The position numbers were made by a program, and so were the translations under genes. Positions 17,177-25,092 of a DNA stretch of 64,000 nucleotides are shown here, one piece after another; the first letter of the stretch is position 1, and every line of letters starts with the position of its first letter. This stretch comes from an uncultured Thalassotalea sp. (lineage in GTDB: Bacteria; Pseudomonadota; Gammaproteobacteria; Enterobacterales; Alteromonadaceae), in assembly GCA_947492575.1 (NCBI GenBank), contig CANLNK010000013.1, positions 1 through 64,000 on the forward strand, read 5' to 3'. The notes beneath the pieces are model-generated. The model made no database searches and had not been told where the DNA came from. It saw nothing but the letters and a program-made list of their open reading frames with translations.

Positions 17177-19006
17177 CTAATGCTGCCCTGCTTTTGGGTT
17201 CTTAGGATAAAATTTTTCAGGCAATTGATTAATATGCTCGAAAAAACGAGTGTCTTTGTAGGGTAGCTTCATAAAGCCAGAAATTCCAAGCCCTTTTATT
17301 GTTGGCAGTAAACTTAAAATATTAGCCAAGCACTGCTTAAACTCAGCTTCTCGCTCGTGATTAAGTAACATAAGATAGCTATGTATCTTTAGATGCGTTG
17401 GTAAGACTTCGAAAATAATACAGCCTGTGTGGTGAATTAAATTAAGTTTAGCGAGTTCTGCCATAATTTCATCAGGTAAATGCAAATATTCATCAGGGTC
17501 TTTTCCGTCTTCAAAATATGAATGTAGCTTGGTCTCGTCATCAAGCTCTGGAATAACACTTACATCAAACGGAATGAACTGCCCTTTTGCCGCGATAAAA
17601 GGTACTGTTGAGTCTTCTCGCTCAACGTGCAACGTATTACGGGCATTAAACAGGCAACTCTTAAACATGCCAATTCTAAATATCCCTTGCGCCAGATGAA
17701 TCATATTATTCACCGCACTTTGGAAGGACTGTTTTAAGCTTTCATCAAAGAGCGTAAGATTTGAATCCACATAAACCCCCTCCTTCTCCCAACGCACGGC
17801 AAGGCCACCAACGACAGGGAAATTACCTAAACGGCTAACCGCTGCCACAAACGCTTTCTCATTATCCCCCATTCCCATTAGATAATTTTTATAGTATTTC
17901 TCTAGTTGTACGTCATCCACTTCAGTTAGTGCACTATCATCACTTTCTTCGCGCAGAAATGACTTACGAGAACCATAAACAACAGTATCAATAAGTTCAC
18001 TTGAGTGCCTTACCCAAACAGGTATCAAGGGGATTATCGATTGGCGTGCGGGGCTTTCTGACAACACGAGATTAATGAACAACCGTTGATTATTAATCAA
18101 GTAATCCCCGGCTTGCGCTCTTATCTTCGGATCTTCACTTAGCAAACCATCAAGTACTTGGGCCAATACCTTTGGTAAACCCAAACTTGACGCAGGAATA
18201 ATGTTTTTACCATAGCGGCATGATTGACCTGACGCTAACGCATATAAAGTAGCTGCAGCCCCTTGCTCATCAAAACGTGGCGATGATAACCCACCATTAA
18301 TTTGCTCAGGCCCTATAAAATAGACGTCCCCTAAACGCGCATTCGTATGTTGCAAATCACTACTCATCAAATCCATAACGTTGTTTGCCGTTGTTTGGCC
18401 GTCTTCATCAAGTTGTGCGAAAACAGCTGACCCCCAATCAATGAGTTGCAGCCTGCCCGTTTCTTGGTCAAATACGAGATTCGAAGGTTTTATATCGCCG
18501 TGTACGATAGGTTTACCTGAAGGATGTTGCTTCTCATCCCTTAAGTATTTAAGTAAGTCAATTAACTGTACTGTAAAAGAAACAACTTGCTCTGCGGGCA
18601 ATGGCCCTTGCTGATGTGAATATTGTTCAAGATCTACCCCTGGCGCTCGTGTCATTTGTAAAATTGACTGGCGTTTAATTTTTCGATACTCAATAACTGA
18701 AGGGATTTGAGCATGGCTAAGCTGTTGTTGAATCTCAGCTTCTTCTTCTAATCTATCTTGGACGTGTTGTGGTAGTGTAATTCTAGAAAACTTGAACACA
18801 TAGTGTTTACCCGCGTTATCTTCTCCTGCAAACACGAATCCATAAGCTCCCTTTCCGACAAGTGAAATATTCCGATATCCCATTGCCGCAAGTTGACGCT
18901 GACAAAGTTCTACCCAAGTTTTGAGCTTAGTCGCATCTTTATGACTCAGTAGGTAAATTGATTGCTCTTCAGCAATATAAAAATGTTGCAGTTTTTTTTC
19001 TGACAC
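17177..19006 (-). CDS. Atypical Ser/Thr protein kinase with unassigned C-terminal region
   Basis: A 609-residue cytoplasmic protein. The N-terminal half is a Hanks-type kinase fold: glycine loop GKGAYG (51-56), likely ATP lysine Lys72 in YVFKFSRI, catalytic loop HGDIKPSN (169-176) and metal motif Asp190-Trp-Gly. The Arg before the catalytic Asp is Gly (a non-RD kinase) and DFG is DWG, so activation-loop control should differ from standard kinases. Residues about 330-609 match no domain I recognise. They contain no membrane helix, PASTA or FHA module. The upstream gap holds the candidate PHO-regulated RNA on the opposite strand. Confidence 0.8.
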   Translation of the reverse strand: MSEKKLQHFYIAEEQSIYLLSHKDATKLKTWVELCQRQLAAMGYRNISLVGKGAYGFVFAGEDNAGKHYVFKFSRITLPQHVQDRLEEEAEIQQQLSHAQIPSVIEYRKIKRQSILQMTRAPGVDLEQYSHQQGPLPAEQVVSFTVQLIDLLKYLRDEKQHPSGKPIVHGDIKPSNLVFDQETGRLQLIDWGSAVFAQLDEDGQTTANNVMDLMSSDLQHTNARLGDVYFIGPEQINGGLSSPRFDEQGAAATLYALASGQSCRYGKNIIPASSLGLPKVLAQVLDGLLSEDPKIRAQAGDYLINNQRLFINLVLSESPARQSIIPLIPVWVRHSSELIDTVVYGSRKSFLREESDDSALTEVDDVQLEKYYKNYLMGMGDNEKAFVAAVSRLGNFPVVGGLAVRWEKEGVYVDSNLTLFDESLKQSFQSAVNNMIHLAQGIFRIGMFKSCLFNARNTLHVEREDSTVPFIAAKGQFIPFDVSVIPELDDETKLHSYFEDGKDPDEYLHLPDEIMAELAKLNLIHHTGCIIFEVLPTHLKIHSYLMLLNHEREAEFKQCLANILSLLPTIKGLGISGFMKLPYKDTRFFEHINQLPEKFYPKNPKAGQH

Positions 19007-19167
19007 GGTTAATCAATTTATTATGACGTTTTATATAGTTACACCATTGTATACGGAGTCTAATTCAAGATGGAAGCCGTCAATTCAAATGCTCCTATTC
19101 AAGTTCTTCGTTATGTAATAAAGAGAATGTAATTAAACCTAATGTCGTCACAATAACTTAATAATTC

Positions 19168-19201
19168 CTGTCATTTAACTGTCACCTAATGCATCTATTC
19201 T
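19168..19201 (+). promoter_or_regulatory. PHO box with matched -10 (PhoB-type promoter)
   Basis: CTGTCAT (19168-19174), TTAA, CTGTCAC (19179-19185) are two 7-bp direct repeats 11 bp apart, the exact geometry of a PhoB site (consensus CTGTCATA(A/T)A(A/T)CTGTCA(C/T)). Ten bases further is TATTCT (19196-19201), the spacing expected for a -10 at a PhoB-activated promoter that lacks a -35. It points to the plus strand and towards the terminator at 19370-19397. No gene lies between. Confidence 0.7.
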
Positions 19202-19207
19202 ATGCGC

Positions 19208-19397
19208 CGTGGATGAACAATTGCTATCCCCGTGACATCACTGAATGACATTGTTGTAATAGGTTACATAAGAATTAGCTTTATGCTGTCAGCTTTTTCT
19301 TTGACCTGAGGTCATACAGAAATTTATCCCTCGACGCTCGCGTTCTGTTTAACGTTTTAGTCGACTTGGCGCTCTATATTCATAGAGCGTTTTTTTT
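19208..19397 (+). ncRNA. Candidate PhoB-regulated small RNA
   Basis: From the start expected for the PHO-box promoter (about 19208) to the end of a strong terminator (19397), the plus strand could make an RNA of about 190 nt. Flanking genes are both on the minus strand. Internal structure includes TGACC-TGA-GGTCA (around 19302-19314), a CAGAA/TTCTG pair enclosing about 20 nt, and the terminator stem. The best open frame is 11 codons from 19213 without a ribosome site, so it is probably non-coding. The 5' end is inferred. Confidence 0.55.
19370..19397 (+). terminator. Intrinsic terminator (plus strand, no gene upstream)
   Basis: CGCTCTAT (19370-19377), loop ATTC, ATAGAGCG (19382-19389), then eight T (19390-19397). 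No plus-strand gene lies upstream for several kilobases, so it terminates an intergenic transcript. Confidence 0.85.
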
Positions 19398-19414
19398 CTT
19401 TTGTCCTTACCAAT

Positions 19415-19438
19415 AAAAAAGCCCGCCTAAGCGAGCTT
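19415..19438 (-). terminator. Intrinsic terminator of the comEA-like gene
   Basis: Minus-strand AAGCTCGC-TTAG-GCGGGCTT (plus 19438-19419), an 8-bp stem with one mismatch, is followed by six T. It lies 18 bp after the stop of the comEA-like gene. Confidence 0.7.
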
Positions 19439-19455
19439 GAATCGGCCTGAGTCAA

Positions 19456-19761
19456 TTAAATTGACAATAATGACGCATTATCATCTAGTATCTTTTCACC
19501 AATACCTTTGACATTTACCAAATCACTTACGGTGATAAACGCACCATACTCTTCTCGATATGAGACGATCGCTTGTGCCTTCTTCTTACCAATACCTTTA
19601 AGTGCCATGAGTTGCTCAACCGTGGCTTGGTTAATATTCAAAGGTTTGGTAATCACAGACTTAAGACTTGATTCGACGACTTCATCATCGGCAAAAGCAA
19701 AAGTATTAAATGACAGGCATAACAATGGGGCTGCTAGCGCAGCAAGTTTGAAAGTTTTCAT
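19456..19761 (-). CDS. ComEA-like helix-hairpin-helix DNA-binding protein
   Basis: A small secreted protein of 101 residues. A signal peptide (residues 1-24, ending AFA) is followed by a single HhH domain: INQATVEQLMALKGIGKKKAQAIVSYRE and VSDLVNVKGIGEKIL. In naturally competent bacteria such proteins hold incoming DNA in the periplasm. Many marine gammaproteobacteria carry them without proven competence. It is flanked by its own terminator and by pyrF with a terminator, so it is transcribed alone. Confidence 0.85.
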   Translation of the reverse strand: MKTFKLAALAAPLLCLSFNTFAFADDEVVESSLKSVITKPLNINQATVEQLMALKGIGKKKAQAIVSYREEYGAFITVSDLVNVKGIGEKILDDNASLLSI

Positions 19762-19790
19762 ATTCTATCCTTGTATATTTATATCCATTT

Positions 19791-19813
19791 AATAAAACGG
19801 TCACTTAATGTGA
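19791..19813 (-). terminator. Intrinsic terminator of pyrF
   Basis: Minus-strand CGGTCAC-ATTAA-GTGACCG (plus 19813-19795) followed by TTTTATT. It lies between pyrF and the comEA-like gene. Confidence 0.7.
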
Positions 19814-19870
19814 CCGCATATTAAGAATTAGACTGTATTCAAGGATTTGTCAAAGCGACGTAATAAAAAG

Positions 19871-20566
19871 TTAGCTAAGCGATTGGTTAATATCTTGAAG
19901 TACTTGATGCGGGTCTTCCGCTTTAGTAATTGGACGTCCAATAACTAGGTAATCAACACCGACTTCAACTGCTTGTTCAGGCGTCATAATACGTTTTTGA
20001 TCGTCTGTGCTACTGCCCGCTGGTCTAATACCCGGCGTAACAAGCTTAAAATCTTCACCGAATGTTTCTTTTAGTGATTCTGCTTCCCATGCAGAACATA
20101 CAACACCGTCTAAACCGGCATTCTGTGCGAGCGTTGCCAAGCTATTAACATGTTCAGCAGGTTGTTTGTCAATGCCAATTCCTGCTAAGTCTTCTTCGCC
20201 CATGCTCGTTAATACGGTTACCGCAATTAGCAAAGGTGCTTTGTCGCCATATGGCTCGAGTGCTGCTTTTGCTTTTTCCATCATTTTTGTGCCACCAGAA
20301 GCGTGGACATTAACCATCCAAACCCCGAGTTCGGCAGCAGCTGTTACAGCCTTAGCAACAGTATTCGGGATATCGTGAAACTTAAGGTCTAGGAAAACAT
20401 CAAAGCCACGGTTAACTAGTTCTCTAACAAAGTCTGGTCCGAAATAAGTAAACATTTCTTTGCCGACTTTTAAGCGACAATCTGACGGTTGGATTTTATC
20501 AATAAAGGCTAACGCATCTTTTTGATTATCAAAGTCTAGGGCAACAACGACTTTTGCTTCACTCAT
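19871..20566 (-). CDS. pyrF: Orotidine 5'-phosphate decarboxylase PyrF
   Basis: PyrF (231 residues) carries out the last step of UMP synthesis, OMP to UMP plus CO2. The TIM barrel has [13 protein letters not shown] at the start, the catalytic motif [12 protein letters not shown] (Asp-Lys-Asp network) and the phosphate-binding end PGIRPAGSS plus VIGRPI. In many relatives pyrF directly follows lapB. Here two plus-strand genes lie between them. Confidence 0.97.
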   Translation of the reverse strand: MSEAKVVVALDFDNQKDALAFIDKIQPSDCRLKVGKEMFTYFGPDFVRELVNRGFDVFLDLKFHDIPNTVAKAVTAAAELGVWMVNVHASGGTKMMEKAKAALEPYGDKAPLLIAVTVLTSMGEEDLAGIGIDKQPAEHVNSLATLAQNAGLDGVVCSAWEAESLKETFGEDFKLVTPGIRPAGSSTDDQKRIMTPEQAVEVGVDYLVIGRPITKAEDPHQVLQDINQSLS

Positions 20567-20722
20567 AGCAAATTCCTATAGAAAAATTTTGCGCTATTTT
20601 ACCCTTTACACATAAAAATATCGAAGAAAACTGGTATGTTATTGTGAATATTTTTATCGATTCATTTATATCTATTTGATTGCTTGCTAACCTCCTTGGT
20701 TCGATAACCATTTTTACATATT

Positions 20723-21793
20723 ATGATTTCTCTACTTCCTATCGAAGTTGTCGATTTATTTTTTCGATTTAGTACTGTTGGCATTTTACTTTTTCTTGCC
20801 TCCTACCTTTACATAGCAAAACAAACGGAAACAAAATGGCCTTCAATGGCTTTAATCATTTGTATTTCCGCCTATGTCTTACTCACAACACCAATTCCTA
20901 ATCGCGATTATGGTTGGCTAAGACAACCTCTTCTCTTGGCAACCGATTTAACATCCTTTGCCATTCTATGGTTTTCACAAGCGGTGTTAGCGCCTAGATC
21001 ACTTAGTTCAAAATTGGCGAAACTAATATACCTCCCTATTGTTGTGTGGTGCCTGTTCTTAACTGGCTTTTTCCTGTTCACACCTGGTCGAGGAGCCATT
21101 CACGATTTAAGTCATTTGGTTGGATTAGTTGTCCTAATTATTGTGTTGATTAGAGCCGCCTTAGGGTATTGGGATGACCTCGTTGATAGAAGACGTAATA
21201 TGCGCTTGATACTTATCACAGGCTGCTGTGCATACATGACAGTGTTGACACTGTTTGAATTTGTTTTTTTAGATGTTAAGGACACGGCTGTTTTTAGTAT
21301 AGGTAATGCGGCATTAATTTTAGCGTTAAGCTTTTACGTTGCCGCTAAAGTTGTACTCAATGATAAGAATCGAGTGGAGGCAATCAACAAGGCAATTGAT
21401 AACGCCAAGGAATGTTCTGGCACTATTAAACAATCAAATGTTAAGCAAGGTGAACGTTCAACAACTCAACTCAACAAACTAAAAACTTTGATGGAACAAG
21501 GGCTATTTAAAGAGCAAGAGCTAACGGTAAAACGACTCTCACAGAAAATGGCGCTACCCGAACACCAGCTTCGCGTATTAATTAACCAAGAACTGGGCTT
21601 TACTAACTTTTCACATTATTTAAATAGCTATCGCATACCCAGTGTATGTGAACAACTCAAACAGGTAGACCAAAAACAAATTCCTATTATTACAATTGCA
21701 TTAGACAATGGTTACGGCTCAGTTGCATCATTTAATCGAGCTTTTAAACAACAAATGGGGATGACACCGACTAAATATCGTGATCAATTTTAA
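20723..21793 (+). CDS. AraC-family regulator with membrane-spanning N-terminus
   Basis: A 356-residue protein with six or seven hydrophobic helices in residues about 5-215 and a C-terminal AraC-type double helix-turn-helix (about 255-356, ending GYGSVASFNRAFKQQMGMTPTKYRDQF). This architecture, a membrane-embedded sensor half with an AraC DNA-binding half, is frequent in marine gammaproteobacteria and often neighbours a serine hydrolase. It lies 87 bp upstream of such a gene, which is its likely target. Signal unknown. Confidence 0.85.
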   Translation: MISLLPIEVVDLFFRFSTVGILLFLASYLYIAKQTETKWPSMALIICISAYVLLTTPIPNRDYGWLRQPLLLATDLTSFAILWFSQAVLAPRSLSSKLAKLIYLPIVVWCLFLTGFFLFTPGRGAIHDLSHLVGLVVLIIVLIRAALGYWDDLVDRRRNMRLILITGCCAYMTVLTLFEFVFLDVKDTAVFSIGNAALILALSFYVAAKVVLNDKNRVEAINKAIDNAKECSGTIKQSNVKQGERSTTQLNKLKTLMEQGLFKEQELTVKRLSQKMALPEHQLRVLINQELGFTNFSHYLNSYRIPSVCEQLKQVDQKQIPIITIALDNGYGSVASFNRAFKQQMGMTPTKYRDQF

Positions 21794-21880
21794 AAATGCA
21801 CAGCATTTTTTATTTTTGAGCAGATAAATACTAACGCTTTCCTTTTAATAGCAGCAACTTTAGATGTGAGAGTGTTTTAA

Positions 21881-23173
21881 ATGACTTTAAAGAAAATAGT
21901 AATCACCGCTGTTATTTTAGTTTTGGTAAGCGTTTGTTATCACGTATTTCCAATTTACCAGTTTTATGCGCACCGATATCAAGTACCGCTGTTACCATGG
22001 GGCTTTGTAACGTTGCCCGACATTGACTCAAGAAGTACAACCGAAATTCCTGAGTCGCATCAACTTCTTGACCCTCGATATAAATTGGCTGCCGAACAAG
22101 CACAAGAGTTAATTAACGAACATAGAGTTGCAATCAACTCTCCAGGCATTTCAGTTGCCATAGCAATAGACGACAACTTAGTTTGGCATGGTGCTGCTGG
22201 CTGGGGGGATATTGAAAACAACAAACCGATGACTGCCAATACACTAGTGCGCATTGGTAGCACGTCTAAAGCGCTAACGTCAGCAGGATTAGCAACCTTG
22301 ATTCAACAAGACTTAGCTAGCTTAGATACCGAGCTTGAAAACGTGTTTAGTCCACTACCTAATGAGGCGTGGTCGAACATAACGCTTGCCCAGCTTGCAT
22401 CACATACTGCTGGTATGCCTCATTACAAAGAAAATACTGAAAAACTAGGCTTGTTAAAGACCATTCAACTTAACACCTTTTACCCCAATGTTGATGATGC
22501 TGTCTCGTTGTTTGATGAAAGCCTATTACTTTCAAAACCAGGGGATAGTTTTTACTATTCGAGCTTAGGCACTGTGCTGTTGAGCTCTGCTATGCAAAAG
22601 CTAGCAGGAAAAACATATCAGCAATGGATGCAAGAAAACGTATTTACTCCATTAAACATGCGTAATACGGTTGAAGAACACAAAGTTCAACCGAGCCAGC
22701 AATTGTCACGTTTTTATATTCAAGATAATCAATCTACTCGCGTAAAACCTTGGCGCGATGTTGATTTGAGCCATAGACTCGCCGGTGGCGGTTGGTTATC
22801 TACTTCGATCGACCTAGCTACATTTGGTCAAGGTTTTATGTCAGATAGCTTTTTAGAGGGCTCCATACGTGAAATGTTATGGACACCACAAAATCTGAAT
22901 AACGGTAAAACAAATGAACAAAGCTATGCCATCGGCTGGCGGGTTCATGATATTGATTTAGGTAAAGAGATTGGCAAAATGCGATATGCTCACCACGGTG
23001 GCGTATCAAGAGGTGCTCAAAGCTTTCTAATGGTAATACCTGATCACAATTTTTCGATGGCAGTTAATATCAATACCAAAACGGATTCTTTTCATGAGTT
23101 CAGTCAAATTGTAAAACCATTAGTTAAACTGTTTATCGTACGTAAAACGGCCCTAGAAAACAGCGCAGATTAG
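21881..23173 (+). CDS. Serine hydrolase, class C beta-lactamase/esterase family
   Basis: A 430-residue protein with an N-terminal membrane or export segment (residues 5-25) and a beta-lactamase-fold domain. The nucleophile motif Ser127-Thr-Ser-Lys130 is in VRIGSTSKALTSAG. A Tyr motif follows in FYYSSLGTVLLSS, and the third motif is HHGG near residue 369. Members include esterases, D-aminopeptidases and penicillin-binding-like enzymes, so antibiotic resistance should not be assumed. It probably forms a regulated pair with the upstream AraC gene and shares a two-way terminator with lapB. Confidence 0.85.
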   Translation: MTLKKIVITAVILVLVSVCYHVFPIYQFYAHRYQVPLLPWGFVTLPDIDSRSTTEIPESHQLLDPRYKLAAEQAQELINEHRVAINSPGISVAIAIDDNLVWHGAAGWGDIENNKPMTANTLVRIGSTSKALTSAGLATLIQQDLASLDTELENVFSPLPNEAWSNITLAQLASHTAGMPHYKENTEKLGLLKTIQLNTFYPNVDDAVSLFDESLLLSKPGDSFYYSSLGTVLLSSAMQKLAGKTYQQWMQENVFTPLNMRNTVEEHKVQPSQQLSRFYIQDNQSTRVKPWRDVDLSHRLAGGGWLSTSIDLATFGQGFMSDSFLEGSIREMLWTPQNLNNGKTNEQSYAIGWRVHDIDLGKEIGKMRYAHHGGVSRGAQSFLMVIPDHNFSMAVNINTKTDSFHEFSQIVKPLVKLFIVRKTALENSAD

Positions 23174-23197
23174 AGAATATAGCCATCACTGAATAAA

Positions 23198-23217
23198 AAA
23201 GGGAGCTAAGCTCCCTT
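23198..23217. terminator. Two-way terminator between the serine hydrolase gene and lapB
   Basis: AAGGGAGCT-A-AGCTCCCTT forms a near-perfect palindrome between convergent genes. On the minus strand it is followed by six T (plus A before the stem), on the plus strand by only three T, so it acts mainly on lapB. Confidence 0.7.
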
Positions 23218-23234
23218 TACAACAATACTTTAAC

Positions 23235-24404
23235 TTATTCGCCTTCCAAGCCTCTAACAGGCTTTAATGTCTCCCAATCATGACAAGACGGACAGGACCA
23301 ATAGTGCGTGCTGCTATTAAAACCACAGGTACGGCAGCTATATCTGGGTCGCATGTTGATATAAGCAGAGATTAGCTCTTTAATTGCATCAAGGCTTTCT
23401 GTTTGCTTTTCAGGAGAGTCCGAAACTAATTGTAATTTCACAAAATGTTTAAAGCCACGAATCGTCGGCCTGCGCTTTAAGCCTCCAAGTAAAAACTCTA
23501 TGGCTTTAGTTTCACCGTGCTTCTCGGTTAGAAATTCTAAATATTTTATTAAAGCGCTGGTGCTCCCTGTCTCATCATAAACCTTGCGTATAAATGTAAA
23601 GAACTCTTGCTCTGCATTGAGTGACTTATAGCAGTTATGCATTTTTTCAATGACATCAGGAAAAAACTCTTTATCTTGCTGATAGATTGCCTGATAACAT
23701 TTAGCGGCTTGCTCACACTGTTCATGACTTTCATACACTTCAGCAAGCTGCCAATTAGCGCGACAAGAATTAGGATCACAAGCCAACGCTAGCTCTAGTA
23801 ACTCAACGACTTGAATAAAATTATCCTGTTTTTGCGCTTCTAAAGATGCTTCACAATAAAAGTTTGCAAGGTTGTGTAGCAAATGTTTATCTTTGAGCTT
23901 AACGATTTGTTTTTTTAGTGCGATACCCTGCTGCCAGTCCTTCGTCGACTGATAAATTTGCATTAAATAAGTCAGTGATTTTTGCTGATAAGGCTTTGCC
24001 TTTAACAGCTTTTGAAACATGTGCTCTGCGCGATCGTATAATCCCGCAGTAAGGAAGTCTTTAGCGAGTTCGAAAACGGCTTGTTCCTGGGCTTTAGAGG
24101 GTAAATTTCCATGTCTAACTAGGTGTTCATGAACCTTTAACGCCCTATCTAACTCGCCACGTCTGCGAAAGAGATTTGCCATAGCAAAATGTGCTTCAAC
24201 GGTGTCATCTTCAACCTTCAGCGCTTCGATGAGATAATCAATGGCTTTATCTTGTTGGTTGGACAATAAATAGTTCAAACCAGTTGAGTATTTGATTGAT
24301 AGGTCTTGTTTCTCGGTTTGGTCTTTCTGTTTAATACTATTGCGTCCCATAAACCAGCCGTATGCCATAGCTACAGGTAACAATAGAAATAACAACTCCA
24401 ACAT
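23235..24404 (-). CDS. lapB: Lipopolysaccharide assembly protein LapB (YciM)
   Basis: LapB (389 residues) is anchored in the inner membrane by its N-terminal helix (residues 1-18). In the family it adjusts LPS synthesis by controlling FtsH degradation of LpxC. Nine or so TPR repeats fill residues about 35-350. A rubredoxin-like metal knuckle closes the protein: two CxxC pairs in YSCRTCGF and WSCPSCHDWET. It starts 8 bp after lapA, the standard pairing. Confidence 0.96.
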   Translation of the reverse strand: MLELLFLLLPVAMAYGWFMGRNSIKQKDQTEKQDLSIKYSTGLNYLLSNQQDKAIDYLIEALKVEDDTVEAHFAMANLFRRRGELDRALKVHEHLVRHGNLPSKAQEQAVFELAKDFLTAGLYDRAEHMFQKLLKAKPYQQKSLTYLMQIYQSTKDWQQGIALKKQIVKLKDKHLLHNLANFYCEASLEAQKQDNFIQVVELLELALACDPNSCRANWQLAEVYESHEQCEQAAKCYQAIYQQDKEFFPDVIEKMHNCYKSLNAEQEFFTFIRKVYDETGSTSALIKYLEFLTEKHGETKAIEFLLGGLKRRPTIRGFKHFVKLQLVSDSPEKQTESLDAIKELISAYINMRPRYSCRTCGFNSSTHYWSCPSCHDWETLKPVRGLEGE

Positions 24405-24412
24405 GAAGTGCG

Positions 24413-24643
24413 CTAACCTTTTACTGCTTTTTGCTTTCTTGGCTTAAATAGCTTCAGCAAAATCATAAACAGAATACCCAACAGAAAGCCAAGTACCGTA
24501 AAAATACTTACAGCCATCGCCACTGAAATATTAGCTTTAGCGATTAAATAATTTAAAGCAATAACCTGTTCATTCTGACTGCCAAATACAAATGCAATCA
24601 GCAGTAAAACAACCATCAAGGTAAGCGTTAGATAGAATTTCAA
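24413..24643 (-). CDS. lapA: Lipopolysaccharide assembly protein LapA (DUF1049)
   Basis: A 76-residue inner-membrane protein with two hydrophobic helices (about residues 4-22 and 40-64) and a basic C-terminus (KLFKPRKQKAVKG). The block FGSQNEQVIALNYLIAKANI is typical of LapA. It is co-transcribed with lapB, and its family role is in LPS assembly, possibly as a LapB partner. Confidence 0.92.
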   Translation of the reverse strand: MKFYLTLTLMVVLLLIAFVFGSQNEQVIALNYLIAKANISVAMAVSIFTVLGFLLGILFMILLKLFKPRKQKAVKG

Positions 24644-24667
24644 AAGTATTTCCAGATATTTTTGATG

Positions 24668-24700
24668 AAAAAAAACGGCATGCTAAAGCATGCCGTTTTT
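24668..24700 (-). terminator. Intrinsic terminator of ihfB
   Basis: A stem AAAACGGCATGC (24672-24683) pairs with GCATGCCGTTTT around a TAAA loop. On the minus strand it is followed by a run of T (plus A from 24668). It separates ihfB from lapAB. Confidence 0.85.
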
Positions 24701-24715
24701 AAAAGAATTTCGCAA

Positions 24716-25003
24716 CTAAGCAATCGATGCGTTCACACGTTCACGCAACTCTTTGCCAGGCTTAAAGTGTGGTACGTATTTACCACTCAATTCAACTGCT
24801 TCACCTGTTTTAGGATTACGTCCAGTACGAGGTGCGCGATAGTGCAAAGAAAAACTACCAAAACCTCTAATTTCAATTCGCTCACCTTTAGATAAAGATT
24901 GAGCCATCATTTCAAGGATCTCTTTGATAGCAGATTCAACGTCTTTAGCAGGTATATGTGCTAATTTCTCTGCCAATTTTTCAATGAGCTCTGATTTAGT
25001 CAT
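24716..25003 (-). CDS. ihfB: Integration host factor subunit beta
   Basis: IHF-beta (95 residues) dimerises with IHF-alpha and bends DNA. The HU/IHF fold starts [23 protein letters not shown]. The arm region [31 protein letters not shown] carries the Pro-tipped hairpin that intercalates in the minor groove. It follows rpsA, the conserved gammaproteobacterial order. Confidence 0.97.
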   Translation of the reverse strand: MTKSELIEKLAEKLAHIPAKDVESAIKEILEMMAQSLSKGERIEIRGFGSFSLHYRAPRTGRNPKTGEAVELSGKYVPHFKPGKELRERVNASIA

Positions 25004-25050
25004 TAGACCTCCGAGTCGTCATTAAGCGTATCGCTAATGCAGTTTATATC

Positions 25051-25071
25051 AAGGAGGCGAATCGCCTCCTT
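25051..25071 (-). promoter_or_regulatory. Hairpin between rpsA and ihfB
   Basis: AAGGAGGCG-AAT-CGCCTCCTT is a 9-bp perfect stem with a 3-nt loop. No T run follows on the minus strand, so it is not a classic terminator. It may be a processing or stabilising element of the rpsA-ihfB transcript. One arm is a perfect Shine-Dalgarno-like AAGGAGG locked in the stem, about 40 nt from the ihfB ATG. Confidence 0.55.
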
Positions 25072-25092
25072 ACCTTTAAGCACTATAGGTGA

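Noticed and set aside
21881-23173. Beta-lactamase (antibiotic resistance) call
   Set aside because: The SxxK/HHGG fold is shared by esterases and peptidases; an N-terminal anchor and an AraC partner do not indicate a resistance enzyme.
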